From: Microthrixaceae bacterium
GTDB taxonomy: Bacteria; Actinomycetota; Acidimicrobiia; Acidimicrobiales; Microtrichaceae
Direction of reading: 5' to 3'
Length of the DNA: 64,000 bases
Assembly (NCBI GenBank): GCA_020845705.1
Contig: JADLFH010000024.1
Coordinates: forward strand, 1 to 64,000
The notes below the pieces were generated by a model. That model did no database searches, was not told where the DNA came from, and was given only the letters and a program-made list of their open reading frames with translations. Positions 1 to 8,653 of the stretch are shown here, one piece after another (the stretch's first letter is position 1; every line of letters begins with the position of its first letter). A program made the translations under genes and the position numbers.

Positions 1-165
1 GTCGGCCTGGTCGGTGACCGACCGGGCGTAGGTCGCCTCGGCGGCGCGCTTGGTGGCGTGGGTGCCGAGGCTGAGGCGTCGGCCGTCGGGGGTGACGATG
101 CGGACTCGATAGCGGCCCGAGGGGAGGCGGTCGATCCCGCCTCCAGCCCGTCGTTCGCGTGGCAT
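1..165 (-). CDS. Phage-type site-specific integrase, N-terminal part (continues beyond left edge)
   Basis: Reverse-strand read from ATG at 165: MPRERRAGGGIDRLPSGRYRVRIVTPDGRRLSLGTHATKRAAEATYARSVTDQAD; typical integrase N-terminal arm-binding pattern (RLPSGRYRVRV..DG.R.SLGT..TK..AE). Not in ORF track because it is cut by the window edge. Confidence 0.75.
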   Translation of the reverse strand, partial: MPRERRAGGGIDRLPSGRYRVRIVTPDGRRLSLGTHATKRAAEATYARSVTDQAD

Positions 166-338
166 GGCCTGCTCCGGGAGGGAAGGGCAGCGATGGCTGC
201 CGGTGGAGAAGGCCCGTCTTGTGGGCGTCGTCAGATGGCAGCAGGCAGTGCTCTCAAGCTGCTCTAAACAGGCTTGAGAGTCCGCGATGTCAAGCGGCGC
301 AAGGCTTCGCGGGCGACGGCGACCGAATTACACAAGTG

Positions 339-704
339 TCATTCAACGCGGGGTTGCCAGTAGGCACGCGGGTCCTTCTCGGACTTGCCGACCCAGCTGA
401 TCAGTCCCGCCTCCTCCATCGCCCGCAGCAGACGGATGGTCACCGGCCTGGACACGCCCAGAGCGTTCTCGACATCGCCGGTGCTGGACCGACCGCTGTC
501 GCGGATGATCTGCATGGCCTGGCGCCAGCGGGCAGGCAGCCGGTCGTCGAGTGCCCGATCGACGGGGGAGGCCCGAAGCGCCAGTCGAACGCTCCCCGCC
601 GTCTGGTGGTACTTGGGATCGGCAAGGCCTGCGAGGCGCATCTCCTCGAACATCCGCCGAATGCCTTCGCCGAGCTCCTGACCGAATCGGAGGTCGGCGC
701 ACAC
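339..704 (-). pseudogene. C-terminal fragment of an AlbA_2/ATP-binding HTH transcriptional regulator-like protein
   Basis: [39 protein letters not shown] followed by winged-HTH-like tail; no N-terminal domain; upstream end runs into antisense histidine-kinase sequence at ~705. Confidence 0.55.
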
Positions 705-816
705 GCTCGGCCTCTCGATCGTGGCCGCCATCGTCGAGGCGCACGGCGGCACCTACGGCGTGCGCTTCGTCGTCGACGAGGGCTCGACCTTCTGGATCGA
801 GCTACCGACGGCATGA
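705..816 (+). pseudogene. 3'-terminal remnant of a sensor histidine kinase
   Basis: Collinear with 10557-10668 (offset exactly 9852), 108/112 identical by eye, same stop codon; encodes [36 protein letters not shown]. Confidence 0.9.
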
Positions 817-864
817 CGGGCCGTGGCGGACCATCAGAACGTGGCTCAGTCCGCTCGGAGCGCC

Positions 865-2082
865 TCAGTTGGGGGCCAGACGTGACGCCCGCACCGCGGG
901 ATACAGGCCGGCGACAGCACCGATGGCGACCGCGGCGACGAACCCGCCTACCACCGCGGCGAGTGGCACGATGATCCTCCATCCCTCTACCGCCGAGTAC
1001 CCCGCGGTCACCGCAGCGCCGAGCGACACGCCAAGCACCCCGCCGATGACTCCGAGCACGAGCGACTCGGTCAGGAATTGCAGTCGGATGTGACGACGGG
1101 TCGCGCCGATCGAACGACGCAATCCGATCTCACCTCGCCGTTCGATCACGCCCATCACCATCACGTTGGCGATCCCGATGCCGCCGACCACCAGCGCCAC
1201 GAGGCCCAACCCCAGGAACAGCGACGTGAAGGCACCCTCGGCCGCGGCTTGCGCTTCGAGCACGTCGGAGGGCCGGGTGACCTCGACCTCCTCGGGGTTC
1301 TGCGGATCGACGGTCGCCGGGAGGATGTCACGAGTCGCCAGGACCGCACCCTCGGTCGTGCGCAGGTACATCGACGTCGTCTCGAGATCGTCTTGAAGGT
1401 AGGCATCGGCCGCGGCCCTCGGAACCACCACTGAGCGGTTGATGTCCTCGGCGAGCGGGAGCGGCACCATCACCCCGACGACCTCCACGGGCCGCGATCC
1501 GACGTAGACGAGTTGGGGCTGGCCGAGGTCTTCGATGCCGAGCCGTTCCGCAGCCACTGAGCCGAGGACGGCCACCGGATAGTCGTCGGCGTGAGCGTCG
1601 AGCGAACGACCCTGGGCCATCGAGCCGCCCAGGGTGTCCAGCAGGCCCGACTCGGCGGCCAGCACCGTCAGCGCGCCGGTCTCGGTCTCGGGGATCAGGT
1701 CGTTGCGGTAGACGCCCGACGACAGCTCGGCCACGGCGGTGACCGCTTCGACGGTCGGCAGGCGCCGCACCATCACCACCGCGGTGTCAGGCAGGGTCGA
1801 GTCGCCGACACCGAAGCCCTCGCCGGGCGTAACGGTCAGCAGGTTGGTGCCGAGCACGTCGAGTTGGTCGAGCAGGTCCGACTTCGACGACTCGGACAGG
1901 CCGAGCACTCCGACGAGCGACGCGATCCCGATCGAGATGCCCAGAACCGACAGCGCGGCGCGCAGCTTGCGGGCTCGCAGCCCTCCGACCGCCACGCGGA
2001 TCACGTCCGACGGTCGCAGACGGCTCTTGTCCGCCGACGTCGACGAGCGGTTCGTTGCGGCCGGGTCGACGACCGCCGTCAT
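865..2082 (-). CDS. MacB-like ABC transporter permease
   Basis: MTAVVDPAATNRSS...LRARKLRAALSVLGISIGIASLVGV...GEIGLRRSIGATRRHIRLQFLTESLVLG; start ATG 2082 overlaps stop of upstream ATPase (ATGA). Confidence 0.88.
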   Translation of the reverse strand: MTAVVDPAATNRSSTSADKSRLRPSDVIRVAVGGLRARKLRAALSVLGISIGIASLVGVLGLSESSKSDLLDQLDVLGTNLLTVTPGEGFGVGDSTLPDTAVVMVRRLPTVEAVTAVAELSSGVYRNDLIPETETGALTVLAAESGLLDTLGGSMAQGRSLDAHADDYPVAVLGSVAAERLGIEDLGQPQLVYVGSRPVEVVGVMVPLPLAEDINRSVVVPRAAADAYLQDDLETTSMYLRTTEGAVLATRDILPATVDPQNPEEVEVTRPSDVLEAQAAAEGAFTSLFLGLGLVALVVGGIGIANVMVMGVIERRGEIGLRRSIGATRRHIRLQFLTESLVLGVIGGVLGVSLGAAVTAGYSAVEGWRIIVPLAAVVGGFVAAVAIGAVAGLYPAVRASRLAPN

Positions 2083-2762
2083 CCCGCCACCGCCGAGTCC
2101 GCCTCGATCCGGCCGTCGAGCACGCGCACCCGCCTGGGCAACCTCTCGGCCATCGTCAGGTCGTGGGTGATGACGACGATGGTCGTGCCGGCGGCGTGCA
2201 GTTCGTGGAACAGCCCCATCACCGCAGCCGTCGACTGCGAGTCGAGGTTGCCGGTGGGCTCGTCGGCCAACAGCACCGCCGGCTCGTGAACCAACGCACG
2301 GGCCACCGCCACCCGCTGGGTCTCGCCGCCGGACAGCTCGTTCGGCCGGTGCGTCAGGCGATGCCCCAACCCCACCCGTTCGAGGGTCCGGACCGCCGCG
2401 GCCCGCCGTTCGGCCAACGGCCGACCGGTGTAGAGGAGTCCGTTGGCCACGTTGTCGACGGTGGTCACCCCGGCGAGTAGGAAGAAGCGCTGGAACACGA
2501 AGCCGATGCGCCGCCCACGCACCGCGGTGAGGGCGTCGTCGTCCAGGTCGGTGGTGTCGAGCCCGTCGACCAGCACCGACCCTTCGGTCGGGCGGTCGAG
2601 CGTACCCATCATGTTCAGCATCGTGGACTTGCCGCTGCCCGACGGCCCGACGACCGCCACCATCTCTCCGTGACCGATGGCCAGGTCGACGCCGGCGAGC
2701 GCGTACACCGGCGGCGCGCCTGCGTAGGACTTGACCACTCCACGCAGCTCGAGAGCGTTCAT
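2079..2762 (-). CDS. ABC transporter ATP-binding protein (LolD/MacB type)
   Basis: Walker A GPSGSGKST, signature LSGGETQRVAVARAL, Walker B VLLADEPTGNLD. Confidence 0.93.
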   Translation of the reverse strand: MNALELRGVVKSYAGAPPVYALAGVDLAIGHGEMVAVVGPSGSGKSTMLNMMGTLDRPTEGSVLVDGLDTTDLDDDALTAVRGRRIGFVFQRFFLLAGVTTVDNVANGLLYTGRPLAERRAAAVRTLERVGLGHRLTHRPNELSGGETQRVAVARALVHEPAVLLADEPTGNLDSQSTAAVMGLFHELHAAGTTIVVITHDLTMAERLPRRVRVLDGRIEADSAVAG

Positions 2763-4735
2763 CGCGGCACCGCGACCGACTGGCCGGCATCGAGTCCGGC
2801 ACCGGAGACCTCGACGAACCCGTCGGCGTACATACCGGTCTCAACGCCGACCAACTTCGACGTCGACCCGTCGACCACGTAGACGGCGTACCCGCCCTCG
2901 ACCAGCGAGACCAGCGAACTCACCGGCACGACCAGCACCTGGGCGGCCAGCTCATCGACGACCTTGACCGTGACTGACGCACCGATCCAGATTTCCGAGA
3001 CCGCCACCGCGGGCACCAAGGTGACCTCGACCCAGCGGTCGCCGGACTCCTTGTCTTCGACCGGCACGCTGCCGATTACCGACACCGTTGCCGACACCGA
3101 CGAGTCGTCGGGCAGCTCCACGGTCACCGTGGCCCCCTCCTCGACCTTGGCCCGGTCCTCCAGCGGCAGCTGGGCGATCACCCGTTGGGTCGTGCTCAAC
3201 GCGGCGTCCGGGCGGGGGGTGCCCGCGGGAACAGCCGAGATCGGGGTCACGGTCGCCAGATCGGTGGGACCGGCGACAGCCAGCTCACCCCCGGGTTCAA
3301 CCCCGTTCGCCCAGGACTCGATCTGGATCGGACCGGGCATGACCACGATGTCACGCGCACGCACCTCTCCGGTGACCCGCAGCAACCGGCTGGCCTGCCA
3401 GGCTCGGACCGCGGCCTGTGTGGCGACGTCGAAGGTCGAAGTCACCGATACCCCGTCTCCGAACCCGAGCGCCATCAGGTTGGCTTGCACCTGCGCGACA
3501 TCGTTGCCCACGTCGCCCAGCCCGATGTCGCGGACCTGCGGTTCGGTGCCGTAGAAGAGCGCCGGGGCGGTCGCCGAATCGAGCAGGTCGGCGTACTGGA
3601 CCCGAGCGAGATCGACCGACGCGGTCGTGCTGCGGACCGCTGCGGCGGCCGCCGCCCGTTCCTCGGCGGTCGCGCCGTCGAGCACGTCGCCGAGCTTGGC
3701 CCGAGCCGCGTCGACCGAGGCGCGGGCATCGTCGACTGCTCGCGGCGTCGCCCCGGCCCGCAGCTCGTCGAGCGCCGCCTCGGCGGACGCCAGATCAGCC
3801 CGCGCCTTCGTGAGCGAGGTCGCCGAGGCCGGCGCCAGCTTGTTCTGCTCGGACGCCTGCGCCGATGCGAGGGCGGCCTCGGCGCTGTGCTTCGCGGCCA
3901 CCGCGTTGCTTGAGGCGGTCTGCGCAGCGATCAGCTTCTGTGTCACCGCCACCACGGCGTCGGGATCACCTGCGTCGAGAGCGGCTCCGATCTCGTGGTT
4001 GAGCTGGTCCAGCTGGAAGCGGGTCCACGGCAGCGCTGCCGCGCCGCACAAGTCCACCGGGACCGTGTCCAGGTCGCAGTAGTCGGCGTGGGCGACGAGG
4101 AGCGTCGTCCACGTGGTCACGTCGGCGTTCTCGGCGCTCACCAGCGTCGCCGACGCCTGCGCCACCTGCTGGGCTACCGCGGCGCGGTCGGCCGGCGTTG
4201 CTCCGGCTTCCAGGTCGTCGAGTGCCTTGCGAGCGGCAGCGACCTTGGACTCCACCGCGGCCAGCTCAGCCCGGGTCGGCGGTTCAAGGAGGTCGTCGAG
4301 CTTGCGTTGGGCCGACACCAGCGCGGCCTGCGCCGAGGCCCGATCTCCCGGATCGGCACCCCTGGTGGCCTTCGCCAGATCCGACTGGCTCTTGGCGAGC
4401 TGCGACTCGCTGGCGGCCACGTCGGCGTCAGCCTTGGCCACCTCGGACGCCGCGGCCTCATCGCTGATCAGGTAGACGGTGTCGCCGCGCTGCACCGTGG
4501 ACCCCTCGGCCGGCAAGGACACGATGGTCCCCGTCGCCGCGGCGACCAGCGAGCGAGAGTCGGCCAACTCCAGGTTGCCGTCGAGGTCGGTGAACTGGGC
4601 CAGGTCCTTGCGGACCACCTCGGCGGTGGTCTCCGAGGGCTTCGACGCCTGGTCGCTCGACGCGTCCGGCGAGGAAGCGCACGAGCTCAGCCCGACCACA
4701 CTGAGGACGGCGATCACTCGCGCTCCGCGCCTCAC
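2759..4735 (-). CDS. HlyD/MacA-like periplasmic adaptor protein with peptidoglycan-binding-like segment
   Basis: Lipoprotein-like N-terminus (VVGLSSCASS), biotinyl-lipoyl-like segment, long Ala-rich coiled coil, operon with ATPase/permease. Confidence 0.8.
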   Translation of the reverse strand: MRRGARVIAVLSVVGLSSCASSPDASSDQASKPSETTAEVVRKDLAQFTDLDGNLELADSRSLVAAATGTIVSLPAEGSTVQRGDTVYLISDEAAASEVAKADADVAASESQLAKSQSDLAKATRGADPGDRASAQAALVSAQRKLDDLLEPPTRAELAAVESKVAAARKALDDLEAGATPADRAAVAQQVAQASATLVSAENADVTTWTTLLVAHADYCDLDTVPVDLCGAAALPWTRFQLDQLNHEIGAALDAGDPDAVVAVTQKLIAAQTASSNAVAAKHSAEAALASAQASEQNKLAPASATSLTKARADLASAEAALDELRAGATPRAVDDARASVDAARAKLGDVLDGATAEERAAAAAAVRSTTASVDLARVQYADLLDSATAPALFYGTEPQVRDIGLGDVGNDVAQVQANLMALGFGDGVSVTSTFDVATQAAVRAWQASRLLRVTGEVRARDIVVMPGPIQIESWANGVEPGGELAVAGPTDLATVTPISAVPAGTPRPDAALSTTQRVIAQLPLEDRAKVEEGATVTVELPDDSSVSATVSVIGSVPVEDKESGDRWVEVTLVPAVAVSEIWIGASVTVKVVDELAAQVLVVPVSSLVSLVEGGYAVYVVDGSTSKLVGVETGMYADGFVEVSGAGLDAGQSVAVPR

Positions 4736-5364
4736 GACCCACCACCCGGCGTCGTCTCGGCGCTCGAAGTGCCGCCGGGGCTTGGGTCCGGCAAGTTGAC
4801 CCGCTTCTGGCAGATCTCGAAGGCCGCCTTTTGCGCGGGGTCGTCGAGGTCAGGGCGACCCCCGCCTCCGGTGGGCGGCCCCCCGTTGCCGATCTGTGGA
4901 TCCTCGAAGTCGGGAACGCCGTTCTCCCGCATGCACTGGGCAAGCTCGAGGAGGCGGTCCTGGGCATCGGGATCGCCGGCGAAGGGTCCACCGCCGAGGG
5001 TGGTGCCCTCCGCGAGACCACGGCAGGCGTCCATTGCGTCGCGGAACGCCGGGGCCTGTGGGTCGAGACCGCTGTCGGCGAGGGCAGGGAAGTCGAACAG
5101 CGCGGTCCCGTCGGCTGATACGACGGGGTCCGGGAAGTCAGCGACGCCGTTGCTGCGCATGCACGCGGCAACTTCCAGCAGCGCGGCCTCGTCGGAGGCG
5201 TCGTCGGCGTCAGGTGGCGCGGTGTCGTCGGTAGCCGCCGAAGCGGTGCTGTCGAGCGACGCGATCTGGGGCGGGGCCTCGTCGTCGCTCCCGCACGCTG
5301 CGACTCCGATCAGGAGTGCGCCGATGATGCCCATCCGGATCACATCTCGGGTTCTCAGGATCAT
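4732..5364 (-). CDS. Lipoprotein with duplicated CMRxNGVxDFxDP motif, first gene of efflux operon
   Basis: ATG 5364: MILRTRDVIRMGIIGALLIGVAACGSDDE...ACMRSNGVADFPDP...LAQCMRENGVPDFEDP; 4-nt overlap with adaptor gene. Confidence 0.75.
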   Translation of the reverse strand: MILRTRDVIRMGIIGALLIGVAACGSDDEAPPQIASLDSTASAATDDTAPPDADDASDEAALLEVAACMRSNGVADFPDPVVSADGTALFDFPALADSGLDPQAPAFRDAMDACRGLAEGTTLGGGPFAGDPDAQDRLLELAQCMRENGVPDFEDPQIGNGGPPTGGGGRPDLDDPAQKAAFEICQKRVNLPDPSPGGTSSAETTPGGGS

Positions 5365-5416
5365 GGGGACCTCCCGGTCGATGGCGTCGCAGCCATCGAT
5401 GGCTGCCTCACCCACT

Positions 5417-5468
5417 CTGGAGGTCCCGCCTCGAAGGCCGCTCGAGGAAACCTGGAGAGCAACTGGAG
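5417..5468. promoter_or_regulatory. Putative response-regulator binding site upstream of efflux operon
   Basis: CTGGAG at 5417, 5452, 5463 (last two 11 bp apart); 5452 is 88 bp upstream of ATG 5364. Confidence 0.55.
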
Positions 5469-5626
5469 ACATGCGTCGCCACGCTGACGTGGCACAAACC
5501 CCTCAGAGGCTCCAAGGGGCAGCCTGATTCGGACCCGGGACTGCCGCGCAGGTCGGTGACATGCATCCCACGTTCCGTAGTCCAGCGATTCATCGCGGTC
5601 CACCTCGTGCACCCGAGTCCTCGCAG

Positions 5627-6034
5627 TCAGGTGCCGACGGTGGGGTCGAGGAGTCGGGCCGCCGTTGCGGCTGTGTGGGCGGGGCGTTCGCCGAGGTCGC
5701 GCACGTAGCCGGCGGTGGTCTTGGTGTCGGAGTGGCCGACGTGGCGCGCCATGTCTCCGAGATCGAGGTTCCGGTTCGCGTACTGCGCCGTGATGACGAT
5801 GCGCCGGCCGGTGTGCGTGGCGATGCCGACGGGATCGATCTTCGAAGTGCGAGCGGCGCGGCCGATGTCGTTCGCGATCGCCTGGCGGTTCACGAGTCCG
5901 CCTGCCTGGGTCGTGAACACGATCGACAGCTCCGCTCTCTCGGGGCTGAGCGCGGGCCACCGCGTTGCCGATCGCTCCCGCTCGGCCGAGCCGTCGCGGC
6001 GGATTCCACGTTGATCCGCGGATGAGGTGACCAC
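5627..6034 (-). pseudogene. Tyrosine recombinase/integrase C-terminal fragment
   Basis: Contains HTGRRIVIT (HxxR) and HVGHSDTKTTAGYVRDLGER (GH...Y) catalytic boxes, no N-terminal/core-binding domain. Confidence 0.75.
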
Positions 6035-6060
6035 GCTGTGCGGTCCGGGGGAGCGTCCGG

Positions 6061-6858
6061 TCAGTCGGTGATGTCCCTACGGGACAGGGTCGTGAGGCTG
6101 ATCACGAGCCCGGCGACGATGAACAAGGCGGCCAGCACCAACGACTGCGGGTAGGACGTGTCGTCCGAGCCACCGGCCAGCACGTTGCTGGCGGTGCCGG
6201 CCGGGAGCCACGACGACGCCGTGTCCCAGACGAGGCCGAGGAGCTTCTCGCCCACCAGCAGGTACCCGAGGCCCCCGGCGATCGAGGCCGCAGCCGACCG
6301 AGACACCATCGCGATCGTGGCACCGACCGTGCCCCACAGGCCGGCGGCGACGCCGAGGTTGGCCGCCGCCGACCACACCGCTCTCGGCGTCCACTGGCCG
6401 GTGGCGATGTCCTGGGTGGGCGCCATGAGCAGCGCGGTCGCGACCGACGCTCCGACCGACGCAACCACCGTGACCGCGGTCGCCGTGACCAGCGCGAACA
6501 GCTTGCCGCCGAGGTAGGCGAGCCGGCGTGCCTCGGTGACGAGGAGGACTCGGACGGACCCGGTCTGGAGGTCGCGAGCCACCGACAGCGCCCACAACAC
6601 GAGACACACGAGCGTGACGAGGGTTCCAGCCGTCGCGATGCCGGCGACGATGCCGTCGGACGCGGTCAGCGCGTCGGCCGTGGTCCCGACGGCGCCCGCA
6701 CCGTCGGGACCACGGAAGGGCGGACCGCCGGGCGAGGCCCCGGAGAAGGTGACGACCGTGGCGACGATCGTGAAGACGGTCGCGGCGGCGGGCAACGTCC
6801 ACAGCCGGCGAAGTCGCACCAACTCGGAGCGGAAGGAGCGGAGCAGAGCGGACATCAT
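6061..6858 (-). CDS. ABC transporter permease (ABC-2 type)
   Basis: Multi-TM protein, overlaps adjacent ABC ATPase. Confidence 0.8.
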   Translation of the reverse strand: MMSALLRSFRSELVRLRRLWTLPAAATVFTIVATVVTFSGASPGGPPFRGPDGAGAVGTTADALTASDGIVAGIATAGTLVTLVCLVLWALSVARDLQTGSVRVLLVTEARRLAYLGGKLFALVTATAVTVVASVGASVATALLMAPTQDIATGQWTPRAVWSAAANLGVAAGLWGTVGATIAMVSRSAAASIAGGLGYLLVGEKLLGLVWDTASSWLPAGTASNVLAGGSDDTSYPQSLVLAALFIVAGLVISLTTLSRRDITD

Positions 6859-7769
6859 CGGGCGGGCTCCTCGGTGAGGTGGAGGAACACGTCCTCCAGG
6901 TCATCGGAACGGGTGGACAGCTCGCGCAGCACGATGCCGTGCTCGAAACTGATCCGGTTGAGCTCGGCTGACGAGTCGGCCGACGCGTCCACGTCGAGGA
7001 TCCCGTCGCCGACGGCGACGTCGAAGCCGCGTTCGCGGAGGTGGACGGCGAGGGCGTCGAGGTCGTCCGGACGCTCGGGGCGCACGGTCACCCGGTCCGG
7101 TCCTACGGCCATCAGATCGTCAGCGGATCCGGCGAACAGGAGTCGACCCTCACGGATGACGACGAAGCGGTCGCAGGCGGCTTGCATCTCGGCCAGCACG
7201 TGGCTCGACACCAGCACGGTGTGGCCGGCGGCGCCGAGGGACATGATGAGGGTGCGCATCTCGACGATGCCGGCCGGGTCGAGGCCGTTCGTCGGCTCGT
7301 CGAGCACGAGCAGCGGCGGGTCACGGAGCAGCGCTATGGCGATGGCCAGCCGCTGCTTCATGCCGAGCGAGTAGGTCTTCGTCTTGCTCCCGGCTCGGTC
7401 CGCCAGCCCCACGATGTCGAGCACCGCGTCGATCCGTGCGGCTGGCACCCCACCCAGCTCGGCGTAGACCCGCAGCGCGTCCCGCCCCGACAGCGTCGGG
7501 TAGAGGGCCGGCGAGTCGATCAGCGCACCGACCTGACCGACGTAGCGCTTCGGCTCGCTGATCGGGTGGCCGAGCACGCTCCCCCTGCCCGCGGTGGGCC
7601 GAACGAGGCCCAACAGCATGCGGATGGTGGTGCTCTTGCCCGAACCGTTCGGGCCCAGGAACCCGGTCACGCCACCGGTCGGGAGCTCGAAGGTGAGTCC
7701 GTCGACGGCAGCGTGGTCGCCGAACCGCTTCGTCAGGCCGTCGACGGCGATGGCCGTGTGAGTGCTCAT
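6855..7769 (-). CDS. ABC transporter ATP-binding protein
   Basis: MSTHTAIAVDGLTKRFGDHAAVDGLTFELPTGGVTGFLGPNGSGKSTTIRMLLGLVRPTAG; YSLGMKQRLAIA; LLVLDEPTNGLDP. Confidence 0.93.
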   Translation of the reverse strand: MSTHTAIAVDGLTKRFGDHAAVDGLTFELPTGGVTGFLGPNGSGKSTTIRMLLGLVRPTAGRGSVLGHPISEPKRYVGQVGALIDSPALYPTLSGRDALRVYAELGGVPAARIDAVLDIVGLADRAGSKTKTYSLGMKQRLAIAIALLRDPPLLVLDEPTNGLDPAGIVEMRTLIMSLGAAGHTVLVSSHVLAEMQAACDRFVVIREGRLLFAGSADDLMAVGPDRVTVRPERPDDLDALAVHLRERGFDVAVGDGILDVDASADSSAELNRISFEHGIVLRELSTRSDDLEDVFLHLTEEPAR

Positions 7770-7811
7770 GTACATCAGCATCCCGGGAGGGGCTCGACGG
7801 GCCATGAAGGC

Positions 7812-7833
7812 TTCCTGGAGGTTTCCTGGAGGT
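7812..7833. promoter_or_regulatory. Putative response-regulator binding site: two CTGGAG half-sites 11 bp apart
   Basis: TTCCTGGAGGTTTCCTGGAGGT; CTGGAG at 7815 and 7826; 46 bp upstream of the ABC ATPase start. Confidence 0.6.
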
Positions 7834-7952
7834 ACGCGGGGCGGATCACGACCGCGGGTTCGAGGTGCCGGCGCCCCACGCGACGGGAGCGCCCACCGGA
7901 TGGCGGACGCTCCCGAAGCGGATCCCGGGTCAGCGGCAGGCCGCCGGGCGGC

Positions 7953-8483
7953 TCACCCCGCCGCGGCGGCCGGTCCACCTCGACCGGGGATCGTGATGCC
8001 GCACTCGGCCGCCGCGGCACGCAGCTGCCGGCGCTGCTCGGCGGTGGGCCGACCCGACGGACGGGTCACACCCGCATCGGTGAGGCACGACCGTTGGGCG
8101 TCGGTGAGCCGCGCGAAGCCCCGGCCGCTCGAACGGTGCGTCCGGGCAGCCTCGACCCCAACGGCACCGCGAGGCCTCTGCGTCGCCTGGGCTGGCCTGC
8201 CGCCCCTCGCCGGAATCGTGATGCCACACTCGGCCGCCGCGTCGCGCAGCTGCCGGCGCTGCTCGGCGGTGGGCCGACCCGACGGACGGGTCACACCCGC
8301 ATCGGTGAGGCACGAGCGTTGGGTGTCGGTGAGCTGCGCGAACGCACCCGCCCGGGAGGGGTGTGCGGCGCCATCCGGCACGGAGGCGCCGGCGCTGCCG
8401 GCGGTGCCGACCGCGAGACCGGCGATCGAGCCGACACCGATCGCTCCGGCCAGCAGGCTGCGGCGGATTCGGAAGGTGTTCAT
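7953..8483 (-). CDS. Secreted protein with two tandem Cys-containing repeats
   Basis: ATG 8483, signal peptide MNTFRIRRSLLAGAIGVGSIAGLAVGTAGSAGA; repeat LTDxQRSCLTDAGVTRPSGRPTAEQRRQLRxAAAECGITIP twice. Confidence 0.75.
   Translation of the reverse strand: MNTFRIRRSLLAGAIGVGSIAGLAVGTAGSAGASVPDGAAHPSRAGAFAQLTDTQRSCLTDAGVTRPSGRPTAEQRRQLRDAAAECGITIPARGGRPAQATQRPRGAVGVEAARTHRSSGRGFARLTDAQRSCLTDAGVTRPSGRPTAEQRRQLRAAAAECGITIPGRGGPAAAAG
7991..8342. repeat. 127-bp direct repeat (7991-8117 and 8216-8342), 225-bp period
   Basis: Near-identical by eye; in frame within the secreted protein gene. Confidence 0.85.
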
Positions 8484-8570
8484 GGGAGTTCCTTTCGTGT
8501 TCTCGTCACCCCGTCCTTCGGGGACGTGCACCACGATCGGCCCGTCGGCTGGGCAGGACACGAAGGTAGG

Positions 8571-8625
8571 CTGGAGATCTGCTGGCGATCTCGTCCAGCA
8601 AACGTCCAGGTGGCATCCAGGGCCA
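8571..8625. promoter_or_regulatory. Putative response-regulator binding array in divergent promoter
   Basis: Contiguous 11-bp units: CTGGAGATCTG CTGGCGATCTC GTCCAGCAAAC GTCCAGGTGGC ATCCAGGGCCA. Confidence 0.65.
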
Positions 8626-8653
8626 CCTCAGCAAGGCATGCCAGGATCCGGTC

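Noticed and set aside
3995-5527. Long forward ORF (510 aa), and similar long ORFs at 7041-8804, 28053-29291, 29925-32327
   Set aside because: Antisense shadows of well-supported reverse-strand genes, typical of high-GC DNA; low-complexity Arg/Gly/His composition.
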